Positions 9,432 through 24,500 of a stretch of 64,000 nt of DNA are shown piece after piece; the first letter of the stretch is position 1; each line of letters starts with the position of its first letter. The DNA lies in assembly GCA_022496805.1 (NCBI GenBank), contig CM040091.1, positions 14,126,336 through 14,190,335 of the forward strand, read 5' to 3'. Under the pieces are notes generated by a model. It saw nothing but the letters and a program-made list of their open reading frames with translations, had not been told where the DNA came from and did no database searches. Made by a program: the position numbers and the translations under genes. Source of the DNA: Pohlia nutans. Lineage: Eukaryota > Streptophyta > Bryopsida > Bryales > Mniaceae.

Positions 9432-12400
9432 TCATGAACTTTTCTGGCTTACCCCTATGCCTGTTATGTTCAGTGCTCGTTCTCTGTTGTCCACGCCATC
9501 TGCAGGTACATTGGTGCTTCTGTTTTGTGCGGTCACAGCTGGTACTTGCACTTCCTCAGTGCTCTGGCGTCTTTCCAGATTTGCTATTCGTTCCAGCAGT
9601 TCCAGTACAAATGGATTACGTGCAAGTTCCTCAGCTGACAGATGTTGCGCTCCCCCTGACCCGCTATTTCGTATTCCAGCCCCAGCGTCACTACCCCGTT
9701 CATTATGCATGTGAAACCGAGAACCAGATGCGCCATGAGCATTGGACACGTCCTCTTCATCGTCAACGTACTCATTTCCAAAACCGTCTGTTATGCGTGC
9801 CACCTCAAACGAGGGAGGGGAATTCTGGTCTTTGTCATGCATTATATAGTCTTTGTTCCTTTGTCGCTTTGAGCGCCCGCCATATCCCTTGTCCCTGGCC
9901 ATTTCAAAACAAAGCTTGTGTGGCTCAGGAGATCGTTTGAAACGCTTCCTTAATTTTTCACGCACCCCCACCTCTCCAGAGGGACCTGTTCGTCCGAAGT
10001 TCACACGGGCCGCGTTCGCCTTTCTGCAGTTCTCGAACTTACGTTGTGTTGCTGGATTCTCCAGCTCCCTCTTCAGCGATCGCCATGTCCGATCTGACAC
10101 ATCATCTGGTTTTGGTTCCTCCCTGCGGATTTTTTTCCATAACTCTGCACGCCTAAGTGACACTCCACGGGCTATAACCTCCTTAACAACCTCAAACTTA
10201 ATGGGCTCACTATACTCCCATGTATGTTGAATCCACTCCGCGATTTCCAGAAGAACATCCTGAGGTTGTTGACTAATCGCGCCTACTGCTGGGTCGAGTT
10301 TCCTAGACATCAGCATCACCTCTTTCCGCCAATTGCCCACTCCAGCGCCGTATGGTTTCTTTGTGTAGCCATCTACTAGCAAATAGTTCCGAGGCTTCCC
10401 TTCTCGCCGCCTCCTCTCCCCTTCTCTTTCGCTAGCCATCTTCGCTCGTCTCCTCTCTTTCCTTTTCTGTGCTTCAGTCTCACAGTACAAGTCGTCAGCA
10501 ACGAAGTCGTCCACTGCTCTATTTTCATCCTCCTGTACTTCTTCGACTTCTTGTACTTCCTCGACTTCTTGTACTTCCTCCTCTTCTTCTTGATATTCTT
10601 CATCGCTGTCATCGCCACTGGAACCTTCATTCCCCGAGTTGTAAAATGTGTAAGTTTGTGGCTGTTGGTGCCGTGTGCCACGTGCACTGCTAATTCTTCC
10701 TTCATGTCCCTCTGGGAGTTTTCCACGTTCCTGTAGTGAAGAAAAACGTAATAAACAATAGAGTTTTGCAACATCTAAGACCAACAATTACCGACACGCA
10801 TTCTTTCCATTATCATTCAATCACTCATTTGCATGGACATGAAATGCCCAATGCCTTCGCATACTCAGAACTGCTCTACTTCAATATATACTGCATGTGA
10901 GTTAAACATTCAAGTATGAGAAATGGTTTCTGTAACAACTTCATAATTTGGTCTTCCACGAGTTGGACTCCGTGACCTCTCCGGAGCACGTGCAATTGCT
11001 GGACTTGTTAAAGTTCCGCTTGCTGGGCTACGCTGTTGTGCCTCATTACGCACTGGACGCTGAGTTGCTGGTTCTTGGCGTCGTACTCCTTCTCTACTGT
11101 ATGTAGTCATAGGTCGATGATGTGATGCTGGACTTGTGCCTGACTCCACTTCCTTGCGTACCAAGCGTGTTGTCGTTGTAGCACCTACCGTCGATCGCGT
11201 GTCTCTGGCAGTTTCCACCCGCTCCTGGTTTTGTAAGGACCTTTCTGGACTTGGTTGTACTGACAGTTGCTGTGGATGTTGTCCCCTCATAAGTCCTGCC
11301 AATACAAATATTTAATGCCTCCATTGACTCGTTCAGATAGTTCCTTTTAAACAAGTATGAGGGCCATTTGCTTCCAGCCTCCACATCTATTGCATGTATG
11401 GAACTAAATCGCGAACTACTGTATTCCACATATACTAACATAAGGTATCACGTAGATCAATCAATTCATTGAAATAAGTTGAGTTCTATAATGATATTTA
11501 TTGATACCATGCTAGTATGGACTGCAATTGTACTGAATGATTACTTATAGGCCGTGTGCATATATCTTTCAGGGTCACATCAGTGGAAATGAAATTGTCC
11601 ACAACAGACTGACTGTGCAAATCCTCTTATATTCCACGTACTATGCGCATCATTTTGCTTTCCTGCACTGACGTTACGTAATATAATAGTATTTACTTTC
11701 TACATTGTCCTTCTTCGGCATATCAGAAATACAGCATGAAACTCTGACTCCATCATAAACTTACTTATTGTCGGTGCAGTTTGAACATTACCTGATGCCC
11801 TTTTTCATGAATATAAACTTTCCACTGCATACTTAGTAAACACCGTAGTCGTCCCACTATCGCTTACAAATATTTAATATCTCGGTGTTCTTCGTTCACT
11901 TCAATTCCAAGGACATGATTAATATAATATACTGAAATGAACAGAGTACTGGTGATTTCCTTTTACCTTGTGGTGCTTTTGTTTGTGTTGGGCCTCCAGT
12001 CCCGTCCTCTTCTGCTGTAGAATCATTGTGCTGCAACTGTGATTGTCGTCGCTCCACTCCACGACTCTGACCTGCAGCTACTTTGTACACTGGTACTTCT
12101 GTTTCAAGTTCTGATATTCCGGATCGGAGTTGCCCTCTTGACCTTCTCGTATCCACTTGTCGAGGCTTTTTGAATGTAGGTGTTGTAGGTGAAGAATTCA
12201 CTTCTGCAGGGATTGGTGCCGACGTTCCAAGTCCGCTGTCCCTCAGAACTGCAGCTGGGTTGGTACCATGGTCCTCATGTTCAAATACGGGCCCCTGCAT
12301 TGATGCTGCGAGTGACGACAACAAGGATTTCTGTCTCGTTGTTGGTTTGTTCCGTTTGGCCCTAGAAGAAGATTCAGGGCCATCAAAATCTGCTGTCTCT

Positions 12401-15366
12401 GCCATTGACGGCACGGGTTCTTTCCATTGGACAAATTTTTCATTTCCTTTGTCTGAACGCTGTGGTCGACCCATTTGCTGCAACAATCATCACAATCCAC
12501 TGCCGTTATCATGGTTTAGTATAAAAACAATTATTTCATTCACTGCAGTACATCGTCAGTATTACAACGTTCAATGCATCCCTACGACGGTCATGCTGAC
12601 AAGTGTCGTATGAGATTCATCATTGGCATCACATATTCTGTTAAACTATACAACTTTAAACAGTAGATCACAACCTCCCTGGCATCCACGTTTATACTAT
12701 GACTTCTAACAAAGACTGCACTCGAGTAAGGCAAATGAAATTCGTATAGGATTCCCAATTCCTCTATACACTGCCATTCTTAAAACAAAATATTCTGATA
12801 TTCACGCAGGCACGACAATGACAGCTTCAAACATTCGCATCTCGCCCTAAGCTCACTTCCCACCTCTATATCTAAGCTAGTTTAGTCCCTGTTCGTATGC
12901 ATAAAAGCAACATTACATCCATGCTCTCCTAGCCGTAGTTCCTAGATGTCCACCAAGGTTAATATATATGTACCCGTCTTTCAAGTTCAAGATATTCTAG
13001 CCCTGCTCGGAGAGTTGGCATAAACCATCAGTCCTGTCCCGTTGAAAGCTCATTGTTCCTCCAAAACCATATACTAATGTTGTAAACTGATTTCTGTTTG
13101 TCTCGCACTATTTCATGCACATACCATAATAGAAATATTGATATTGGGTCCATCATATGCTATCATAAAATAAATTGAACAGGAGACAAAATTTTCTATC
13201 AATCAACATAATCATTCGTATTGGAAAACGTTCCCTGAAAACTACGACATCTGGAATTTTATCTTAAAACTCCAATACATCACCATGAGCGATACAGAAT
13301 ACCGTCATTGATACGCGGCCTAACGTAAATACTACTATGAATAAATTTAATATTAGCTCATGTACAACATAACTTGTCGGTTCTGGAAATATTTTTATGT
13401 CTCACATTACGACATAAAATTTTTGGGAAACCAAATTTTTCATGGAATGGTGAACCACTGTACAACTGCCAAAACTTGATAATAATTCAATCACCTGAAT
13501 GATTCAGACAGGCATAAAATCATGCGAAACGTAGATTGTAAGTACTATATGGGCTTGGCCTATAAACTATTCAACATCCTCTCTTACATTTTCTTTCGCT
13601 TGCACATAATGTCAACCTACAATACTTGAAAATACTGGGCCAAAATTCAACAGTGTAATTTCAAGTTCTACATTTCTGTCACACATATGATCTATTACGT
13701 CCATGGTACATCTATTATATTTAAAACATACTTTGTACATGCTGTTCCGCATGTCGCATTTGTCGTCAACGACAATTTATTTAACAGAATTTTATTCCTA
13801 ACACACCCACATTCATTCTAATAACGCGATTTGGAAACGACACCTGCGACTATGGTGATTGCTAATTTTTCCCCACAGAACCACAACCGGAGTTAAAAAC
13901 ACTCGATATTCCACTTCAGAATAAAATTCTACATCATCAACCAAACAGCCTACTGAACTCCAGCGACAGACGACAAACAACCTCCGAGCTATAAAATAAT
14001 TTGAGATCAATTTGTTCTCCAATTTCGATGAAGACAACCTATATTATTATGCAAAGTGCACTATCTCTGAAGATGGTCCGTTGATGTCTCTAATTAACAA
14101 AGCATATTCCGTCTTAACAAATACTGTCATATTCATTCAGCATTGGACCAATTACAGCCACTTCACATGCTCCAAAACGAATTACTTGTACAACCAACAA
14201 TTAATTCACACTTTGAGTTCAATGTCGACGCCCAGAATTATCAAGAGAAAAAAACCGTACCTCAGGAACTGCAGCACGTAATTTCGTACTGCTGCTTACT
14301 GTACACTGCACTTTTTCCTTTTTTTCCTGTAATGGCCGTATCCTAAGTCACATGCCATTGAACTCGTGAATTATAGTAGGAAAAACTAGAATATTACATA
14401 ACAACTGTCTCATCATGTCATCCTCTTCACAGTGGCATTTCAATTATCCCTAGACCGAAAAACAACGCTCGTATAAATAAAATTAACTGTAAAAATCACG
14501 TCATGAGAATGCACCTTTCTTCTGTGCTCGTGTAATCCTCCTGCATCGCCAACAGAAGAGTACAATTAGTCTTACTTACAGACCCACAAATTCTGTGTGG
14601 CCCAAAACTTTTAACTCTCTAAGGACATATGTTTATACATAAATGTGAATCCCTGCCATAATGGGCAATTCCGTGTAATAAGGACCATTCAGAAGGGATA
14701 TTTTTGTTTACCATTGACACGAATGGTATTACAATCATTCATACAGATACAAAGCTTGTAGTAATGAATTGCTCTCCTGTAACTATTGAGGAGTCAGCCT
14801 GTAGTTCAACGTCAACTACCTAATTATTCATTATTACTATCAAATACTCGCTTCAATTAAACAAGGTTTTCGATATATCTGTGTCGTGGGTACTTCATTC
14901 TATACAAGATCGGGAAAAAACCCAACAACATTGCACGATATTCACAGGACTTAACCCTTCCATGCTACATACCTCCGAGTTAGTTGGAGTACTATAAGAA
15001 GACTCCGCGCTGGTACTCTCCTCCGGTTCCCACTCCGCCTCACCGTCTGTAGAGTCTGATGTACAGTCGCTGTTCTCGTCCTCCTCACTGGACTGTTCGG
15101 ATGCAGAATAAATTGATTCTTCCGAGTTATCCTCTTCCCCTGTGTCAGACCCACCGCTGCATCCCTCTTCAGAGTGGCTGATCTGATACTCGTCGCCGCT
15201 ACTGACTGTTGTTCCACTAGAACATGGGTGTTTGTTGTCCACCGCCTCCTCGTCACAGCCGCCGCTTTCAGTACTCCATTTCGAACACTGCGATGGAGTT
15301 TTAATTTCTCCTGTTTCAAGCGCTGTCTGAGCTTCCAATAGAGCTTTGGCGTTTTGCGCTGAATAT
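9432..15366 (-). CDS. TnpA-like CACTA protein (Transposase_24 / Ptta-En/Spm type), 5' exon unresolved
   Basis: Four exons can be joined with consistent phase: 15366-14973 (enters in phase 2, leaves in phase 0), 12477-11967 (leaves in phase 1), 11295-10940 and 10730-9432. The borders are CTCAG|A, GGAG|GTATGT, TTGCAG|CAA, CAAG|GTAAAA, TTGGCAG|GA, a weaker GAA|GTTGTT, and CTACAG|GAA. Together they give at least 850 residues. The first part is Ser/Glu/Asp-rich and disordered, and the second starts near MGRPQRSDKG. The last exon has an acidic EEEVQEVEEVQ repeat followed by the recognisable core: WRKEV...LDPAV, then RTWRSLKRELENPATQRKFE and KANAARVNFGRTGPSGE. This matches the plant transposase (Ptta/En/Spm) pattern. 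The family is known to bind subterminal repeats of its own element. The start codon lies upstream, between 15,367 and about 16,500, and was not identified. Confidence 0.72.
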
Positions 15367-18300
15367 CTGAGAACGGAACAAGACACTTAGAAAAATACTA
15401 ATCTGAAAACCACAAAACTCTACAGGTGTGGAATTTTTGGCCGCCGCGCCTTCCTAGAATGTACAGACGTGAGCGGTACTACATTTTTCTTTCAAATCTG
15501 CATGCTAATCGGAAACACTGGGCAGACGCGGTTGCAACCCTTTCCGTCATAACTGTAGACAACCACTACACACAGAGAGTTGACAGAAAGCATGCAAAAC
15601 TAGACTGAATATGACAACACTTGAGTGGAGTGTCACAGACGTGAAAGTCTGTGCCTCCACGATGCATGGGTAAACTTCATCCAAGAAACCCTATCGCGAT
15701 GAATACTGTCCAAAAGTGGTCCCCTCTCCCGATATTCCCATTTCTGATTGTACATCTGTTTTTCTTTCTATCCTCCGCGTGGAAGTGTCCATGCACGTTT
15801 GTCGCTAAGTTTACCATGCCTAGACATGAGCCCGCACCGGTGGCATACTGCGATCGCGGCGGCATCGGCAATCATACTTAATTTATTTCCATTGTTGGTT
15901 CTTACTTTCAGAGCTTTCCTTCTTCACACGCATAATTTTCGCACTCTACTGACGATGGTTACCTCTACGCACTGCACGTTGACATATCTTTGCGAAATGA
16001 GCGGTTTTGGTAAGTTACTTACAGCCAATCTCCTACGCCAGTCCGTAGTCTAAGTAACTCATCGTTCTCCACAATAGTCTTGTATCTCTTTAGCTCATAG
16101 GCTGGAACCTTCATACTCCGCTGGTTTCCTCTTGTGCAGGTTCACCTCCTCTTGGCCGCAGTCAATTCCGCACTTCTCTGTCAAGCACGCATGCCACGAA
16201 CTCTCCACCTTTTACTGCCAGAGAAACAGAAATCCATGGAACTGGTGTAGGTCTAGAAGAACGACTCTAGGCGAACACTCAGGCGCTCTCATGGAATATG
16301 TTGCAGACTAGAGGAGCTCCAACACTATCTTCTAGCACGGGGTAGAGGAGGCTGGTTTGCTGGAAGCAACGGCAGAGGTGGTGAACACAGCAGCAAAAGG
16401 AGGGCACTCGGGAGAAGAAAGCACACATTGTGGTACGCAATTTCTTTGCACTCGCTATTTGACAGAACTTCGCTTAGCGCAGACGCTCATACCTCGACAC
16501 TTCTGCCTTCAACGATCGTTAGGTTGTCATAAATGAAAAAAATTATTGCTTAGCAACATGTCACTTCACAGCAACAACTTCCTGTCACATATGGCCAATC
16601 TCGGTCACTCAAGCACTATCCCTGTAATTACGGGTTTAGTGTTTTTGATTTAGTATGAACTCAAAGCAGGGCCTCACTACAGTTTTATACTCAGTGGAGC
16701 ATAATTCGAGTACTACACAGCCCATCCAAACTATTGTGTGAGTTTTTTTTTCGGACATAATTCTTTCTCAAAAATACAAAGCCAGTAACAGTGGTCCCTC
16801 TACACAAATCTCTAATTGAACCTCTAACAATGATGTGGTTCACATGCAAAGTGCAGTCAATAACACAGACTTCTGTACAGTAAAAACTATGTTAAACAAA
16901 CATAAATGTGAATATAGGTTATGCGAAAAATTTGGTATGTGTTTCTAAAAGTGAGTACTCGTACCTTTTGTACGTGTTTACTGTTATCCCTAAATATTGT
17001 ACTCTGAAATATAGGCGTGTTATGAAGTCAGTGTGGAGAGTTGTCCACATGCAGTTGCCAAATAATTCAGAGATTATTCGTTTGGAATTATCAAGTATAT
17101 ACAAAAATGTAGAATTAGTAAAAGCGAAATAAGCGACTTTGTCTTGTCATTCATATCAGCATAGAAGTGAAAATGCAGTTACTTACATTTTGGTATTCAA
17201 GTGTGCTATGAATGCGTCCTCTAGTTTGAATGCTGCGTTTTAGATGTGTTGTAGAATAAATCCTCTATGATATATGTAGATGCGGACTTAGGAAGGACAT
17301 GAATCCGTTTCCAAAATATACATACTCTACATACTGTACTGTCATTGCTGAGTGTTAATAGTTGATTTCTGTTGGAGAAGATATTAACCTTATAGATGGT
17401 GAGATGCAGTGTGTAAAACATATGCTTTCTTTTATATGGTGTAATGTAATGATGGAACTTGCAATTGGATGATACATGTAGGCTTTGGCGATGGGACGGC
17501 CGATCTTGTTTTGAACCTCACAACAAAAACATTAATGCTCTGGAATGCAACATGTTCACATTGACGGTGGCAATGCTCAAAAAATCCGCTGCATGTTAAC
17601 TTGTAGCTGAACCAGGACGAGGTATGCTCCTTTTTTTAAGAGGTTTTTCAATTTTAACTCTCCAATGTGCTGGTATTATTAGCAACTGTATCATACAGAA
17701 TACGTTCATGTACCCCTAAATAATTGTCCCCATGATTCATAATTTGTGCTCGATTAATTTTATATGTTTTCTACGTCCACTCTGAGCTCTGTCAATTTCA
17801 AAGGCCAAACAGTGACAGTATAAAAAACTCTACAGATTTACTAATACCGATTTACATGAATTCTACGCTCCATTAATTCTGTAAAGTCCTACTCATGTGG
17901 ATGCCAGTGAATTGATCTATCATACTATACATAAATTAGCATTGACGGTATCTTAATATGTACATTGTATTTATGAATTCGTATGTGTGATAGGAGGTTG
18001 GTGTTGGCATATCGTATGTATGGTTGGATCAGTATGATCTATGAAAATTAAAAAAAACATATTACTTTGGACATTTAAAGGTTTATAGCTTGCATTTTTG
18101 TACTGACAGTACATAGTCCACTGCAGAATTACTAGAGATTGCTATCAGAAGTCAGTGCGCACAACTTTCCCACTGTTAACTTTTACATCTAAATTGACGA
18201 AGAAAAAAGGGACATTGTCACGGTGACGAAGTAAGAAGGGACACAGTGACGTTTTATTGTTTCATGCTATACAATCCTTTCATCTAGCGCTGAATTACAG

Positions 18301-18516
18301 CTACAATCCGTAAGTTGCTAACATACTCTTCCATTTCATGTGCACATAGGTGTGGAATCCTCAGTGCATAACATGATGCATCTGTGAATGAACTAAATTG
18401 GTTTTAGTGACACCTTACATTCATGCAGCATCTGTATCATATTGTTATTCAGATGGTAATTATAGTTCAGATTCAATGTACTCTACTCAGTACAAAATAT
18501 TGCTCGTAGGTTACCA
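15367..18516. promoter_or_regulatory. probable divergent promoter region between TnpA-like and TnpD-like genes
   Basis: The two CACTA genes point away from each other across this 3.1 kb, so both promoters, and the missing first TnpA-like exon, should lie here. No clear TATA boxes or repeated operators were picked out. Short open frames in it show no family resemblance. The assignment rests on gene layout only. Confidence 0.4.
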
Positions 18517-21500
18517 ATGAGGCCAACACGCCTTGGAGATGCTTACCACATTGAAAGGGCTTTGGCTGCTCGACAAGGTATAGGACGCTACCCATGTGGA
18601 TGCGAACGGTGTCATGGGTTTAAGACGCAGTCCGTTTCGAGAGTTGAATCTCACCATCGCAAGTATGGACGTGACAGCGCACTCGTGGAGCCGCTTCTGG
18701 TGAGTTTTGCAAGTTTTTGATAGTGAAGTACTTCATATGGTTATGTTTATTTGTTCCGCTTTGTGGATAATTTTTTTCCCACATCGTGTACAATATACAG
18801 AGAGCAGCAACAATGAATAAATTGTAGAACTAATTATTAGTCTTACACAATATGCATGACTCAGCAATGGTTAAAAATATAGCAAATGGTTATGCATAGT
18901 AGTGCTGAGAACCCACATGCATAGAGGAAAACGTACAATTCCAGATCCTATTCCAATCTAGCTTTCATGTACTGAACAGTGCGCACAAGACTAGATGCTC
19001 GATGTAATTTTTTAAGTTACTATCATACATTTCCGACATGAAAGACACTTCTGTGCAAAAATGTAATAACATTCACAGTAATTGTAATAAGTCCATTTAT
19101 GAACGATGCAACATTTTATGTCCATATTAACATGATTTTGCTGTGGTGGCCAGAGGAATCCCCATGAACGTGTCAATTACAGAGAGGAGCATCGTGATGT
19201 ACGCAATCATGTACCGCTAGCAGAAGAAGGTGTCGTAGAAGATGAAGAGGTGTTTTTAGACGCCCAGGATTATGAAGCTTTCCAGACAGCCCCACCGAAC
19301 ACAGACATCAACTTCGAACAAATGGCGGAGAATTACTTTGCACGGGTCGATGAGATCCACCAGAACTTTAGAGAAGAAGATGACGAAGTTCTGGATTTTG
19401 AAGATTTGTCTGCAGATGAGGAAGAACCAGACCAGAGTCCACTACATGAGGACATCCTCCGACAGTCAATGGAGCCTTTGTTCCCTGGTTCACACACTAG
19501 CAGGTTACAATTCAGCCTTATTCTGATGTCTTTGTGCACACTATTTTCAATCAGTCATCATTGTCTAGATGAGATTTTAACATTCATAAAAAATGATGTG
19601 TTGCCATCGGAAAATAACTGCCCAACATCATCCTATGAGATGAAAAGCTTGCTAATGAAGCTAGGGCTGTCTCATGAGACAATACATTGCTGTGAATGTG
19701 GCAAAACTTTATACTGGAAAGATAAATCAGACTTACAAGACTGTCCACATTGCCATAAGTCACGGTACATACCAGGGTCCAACATTGTTCCTGTGAGAGT
19801 ACTACGTTATTTTTCAATCATAAAAAGATTGCAAAGAATGTTTCGTTGTCCAGAATTAGCGAAGCATATGCGTTGGCACAGTGCCAATCATTCCATTGAT
19901 GGAAAAATGCGATCAGTGGTGGACAGTGAACAATGGCAATTTATTGAAAATGAATTCCCTACATTTAGTAGCGAAGGCAGGAATATTAGAATGGGGCTTT
20001 CTCTAGACGGTGTTAATCCCCATAGCTTACAGTCGTCTAAACATTCAGTTTGGCCAGTCATGATAGTACTCTACAACCTTCCACCCTATCTATTAACTAA
20101 GAGATTTTTCATTAGTTTGAGTATGATTATTCCTAGACCAAACTCTCTATCAGAGGAGACGATAGACGTGTTTCTACAGCCTCTTATACACAAGTTGAAG
20201 AAGCTGTGGGTGGGCGTGAAAGCTGTGGACATGTCTGAGGAAGAAGGACCCAATCGATACTTCAAGTTGCGTGGCATGCTCATATGGACTATACATGACT
20301 ACCCAGCGTACACATTGATTTCTGGGCAATCCGGGAAAGGCTACGCTGGTTGTCCTATTTGCGGGGAGGGAACATTTGCCGAGTATTCTAAACAGGTACG
20401 GAAGACTGTTTTTCTTGGTCATCGCCGGTGGCTCAGGCTAAACCACCGCTGGAGGTTAGCCCGCATAGCATTCAATGGACAGGCAAATCACGATGCCGCA
20501 CCGGCAAGGCAATCGGGTTTAACCGTAAGACAACGTGGAGCGTGGAAGGAGTCTTTTCTGCAGCTTGGTGGCCGTCCCAATTCGAAGCATGATCCTCTCA
20601 AGAAGACAGGTGTCAAGCGAGTGAGCATTCTGTTTCAACTTCCATATTGGGAGGTAATCTTATTTCTATTATTTTCTTCTTCACATACAGTATATTAGGC
20701 CATGATTTTCAAATGTACATGTACAGTGTGCATGAAAAATATGTACTGTGTAGGCCGGTAATCGCTAAGGCATTTTGAACTTTTGCGTACTTCATTTCAT
20801 AGACGTTGCAGTGTAGTTAGAATGGTATAGAGGATACAAGGATCCATGAATAGCGATGTTCAGAATGGGAATTCAGTGTGTGATAATGTAAATGGAAGAT
20901 AAGTGAACCAGGAACGCAGGGTTGGAACTTCAGTGTGAAATAAGTAGTAACAGTTCAATAAGTGGACTTCGACATTTACATCATTGATTCTTGAATATTC
21001 CAATATTGATAACTAACAATGGAAATTAATACACTAAGTAGGTAGAGCAGAGTTAGAGACACTACTGTACATTAACATATTGTAACCACTTAATTTACTA
21101 TTCCCATAATTTGTTACCGTCTATATTGGTGCATGTAGGGATATCTCAATAGTACTGCAATCACAATTTTATGATTTTTTTAACGTGAGAGTAAAAATTT
21201 ATAAAATTTTGAAATATTATGAGTATGTAACAATTGGCTACCTATTTAGTGTAGCGGATAAACGTTATTCTTTTTAATTACTGTCACCATGTCGATTCTA
21301 GAGAATGTACTGTTTCAGTGGACAAGAAGTTCCCACAAGGTACTGTTACTGTTTTCTGTTCACTTTTTCTGTTACCCTCTCTAGTCAATCGGCACTACGG
21401 GGATCTCTCACCAGTGTAGGAATCAATATCGTTTGTAGTTTTTACTGCCAGCATTTAAAATCTATAATATTTCCAAATCTTATAATGAAATAAAGTAGCC

Positions 21501-24500
21501 GACGTAAGCAGTGTAGTGGCTAAAATTTTTATTTTTATTTTTGCTGGCGCCATGTCGTATGTAAAGAATGTAGTGGACTCAATCTTGTGGTCATATTTTT
21601 TTCGGAAATTAGACATCTAAACTATTTAATTTGAAATGTTATAATTATTTAACAATATTCTATGCATGTCGTTTAGCGGCAGAAATTGTTATTATGTTTA
21701 TTTAATAAGTCTGTTGTTGACTTCATTTGTATTGATTTCAACAACATACTGGAAAAATTAATTTCATTCTTGGGCAGTGTAGAGGGGGATCTTTTCCTGT
21801 TGACCCAGCCTTCTTGTTACGTCAGATTTAGAGCCCTACGATGAAATTTCAAATGTTAACAGGAGGCTGCACCCTATTATGAAAATAATTTCTGAATTTG
21901 TACAGAATGAAGTTATCATCTACAGCTTGTCCTCTATAATAGAATAATGCCTGCAGAAAAGGGAAGTATATGAAATTCTTGTTGCAACCATGTGATTTAT
22001 AGATAATGTAGTTTTTGGTGTGAACAGAATCTGTCCACAAATCACTATCAGTGATTTCTAATAACCTAATTTGTTAACCTCTATATTGGTGGAGCTGAGG
22101 ATGTTTCCATATTATTGGAATCAATGTCTCGGGTAGTTTTTAAATGTCGACAATGAAAATCTATAATATTTGCAAATCTTATCGTTATCTCACAGTATCC
22201 TACCTAATTACTGTACCGGCTTAATTTTTTCTGTTTATTTCTGATGTCACCATGTCTCTTCTAAAGAATGTTGTTTTTGGTGAGGAGAACAACGTGAGAA
22301 GACATTGCAATTGTTTTATGTGAAGCAATAATGTTACCCTCTCTGTTGGTCAATGTGGGGATGTGTGTTTAGTATTTCAATCAAAGTTGTGGTATTCATG
22401 TTTTTGAGAGTACAAATCTAAACTATTTTTAAATCTTTAAATTTTCTAACACTCTCCTCTGCATAAGTGTAGCGGTAGAAGGTTTGTTTTGTTTTTCAAT
22501 ACGGTATTTGTAGACTTTAATTTTATTAATTTCACAAACAAACTTTAAAATATCTTGTACTTATGCTGCAATTACCAAATGATTTTGTCCTACCGACCCT
22601 GCCTTCCTGTTTAGGCAGATTAAGAATTGTTTGCTGTAATTTGGATGTTAAGGGGAGTGTGCAGCATAACAGAAACGGTGATTTCTGATATGTACAGAAT
22701 GAAGGTGACACCTACACTAGGTCAGGAAAATAGAGTAAAGGTTCAGAGTAGCAAATGATATGACATTTTTGCTGTCACCATGTCAATTCTCACAAATGTT
22801 GTTTTCATGTGGACAGAAACTTCCTACAAGACACACATTAGACGCCATGCATTGTGAGAAAAACATTTGTGAGAACTTGTTGCGAACTTTTTTTCGTGAG
22901 ACAGATGATGCAAAGTCAAGGGAGGACATGCGTGTTCGAGGCATTCGAAACCATCTACACTTGCAGCGGAATCCGGATGGACAGACATTTTTCAAGCCTG
23001 ACGCACCCTACGTCTTGTCTAGAGAGCATCGACAGGAGTTTTTGAATACCTTGAGAGAATTAAAATTCCCATCGAATTACGTCGGTCCCTTAAGCCGGCG
23101 GATCCATGATGGTAAATTGAGAGGTTTGAAGACACACGATTTTCATATATTATTGCAACAAGTAATCCCATTGTGTTTGAGGAATGTAGGTAATTCCAAA
23201 GTTGTCGGTGCAGTCATGCGTGTTAGTAGACTGTTTCGGAAATTATGTGCGAAGGTGGTACATGTCAATGACAAGGTAGTTCTGCTAGAAGAAGTCGCAG
23301 AAACCATTTGCTCTTTAGAGAAAGAGTTGCCTCCTTTAGTATTTGTGATCATGATGCATCTACCTATTCACCTCGTGGAGGAGTTATTCATTTGTGGGCC
23401 TGTGCACACTCGCTGGATGTACCCGTTTGAGAGGTACATGAAGGGATTGAAAGGATTTGTAAAAAACAAGGCCAGACCGGAAGGAAGCATGGCAAACGGT
23501 TATTTGAGAGAAGAGTCAATTGGCTTTCTGAATGAATATCTCTCTGAGTATACGCCTACAACCAAGCGGGCATGGGATGACAAAGAAGAGCCGGCAATGT
23601 ACGATGAAATTTTAGAAGGTGCTAAAAGGGACCGCGGAATGACAGCGGAGTTTCAGAAGCTGGTACATGAATTTGTGTTGGCGAATACGGAACATATGGA
23701 TGAATACAGAAGGTACAGTCTCTCTTTCTGTCTAATGTCCGCAATACTAATGTATTATGTAGAATTAAGCATCATATGATGTATACAATTTGAATTGGGT
23801 ATAATTGAAAACATGGCATGAGTGCAATGAAACGAGAGCAGTGTATGAGAAAAGTTTGTATTTCTCCACATCAGTGTGAGGATGGACGATGTAATGCTGC
23901 ATTACATAAATGACACAGTCTGATAGGCAACAAAGTGATGTACTTTGTTGAATTACTGAACATAACAGGGTATTCATGGAATTGACAATGGCAGAAAAAG
24001 GACTATGGAATAATATTTAGCAAAACATTATTGGAATACAAATCCAAATGAAAGTTTTAGATTTTTTATTTTACATTCCATGTACATGGTTTGATTCAGT
24101 AATATACTCAGCAATATGTATGTATGAAAGTCTGAAGTTAAAATTAAAAATTCCTTTTGAAGTCAATTACAAATTAAGTTTACATATTTTTGGTGTAAAA
24201 TTTATTGGAATGAGTTTGAAATGATACAGTCCGAAATGTGATGATAGTTTTAAGTGTCTATGATTATGTAAATTATGACATCAATAATCAGGAATCCACT
24301 TTGAACTAAAGTGAATGCAAGTTTGGTATGGTTAATGACTTGACATACTTATACTATTGTCAGTATACAGAAATATGTGCTCTAGAATGACTACATCCAG
24401 CAAGTAGATAGGACAAGAACTTGGTGAAAAATCTCCACAGAAGTGGATGAGTTTCATCCAAGAATTGTAAAAACGTGTGAAGGATTTACAGCCACTTTAA

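Noticed and set aside
9434..9940. Long plus-strand frames opposite the last TnpA-like exon
   Set aside because: Antisense shadows of the minus-strand coding exon.
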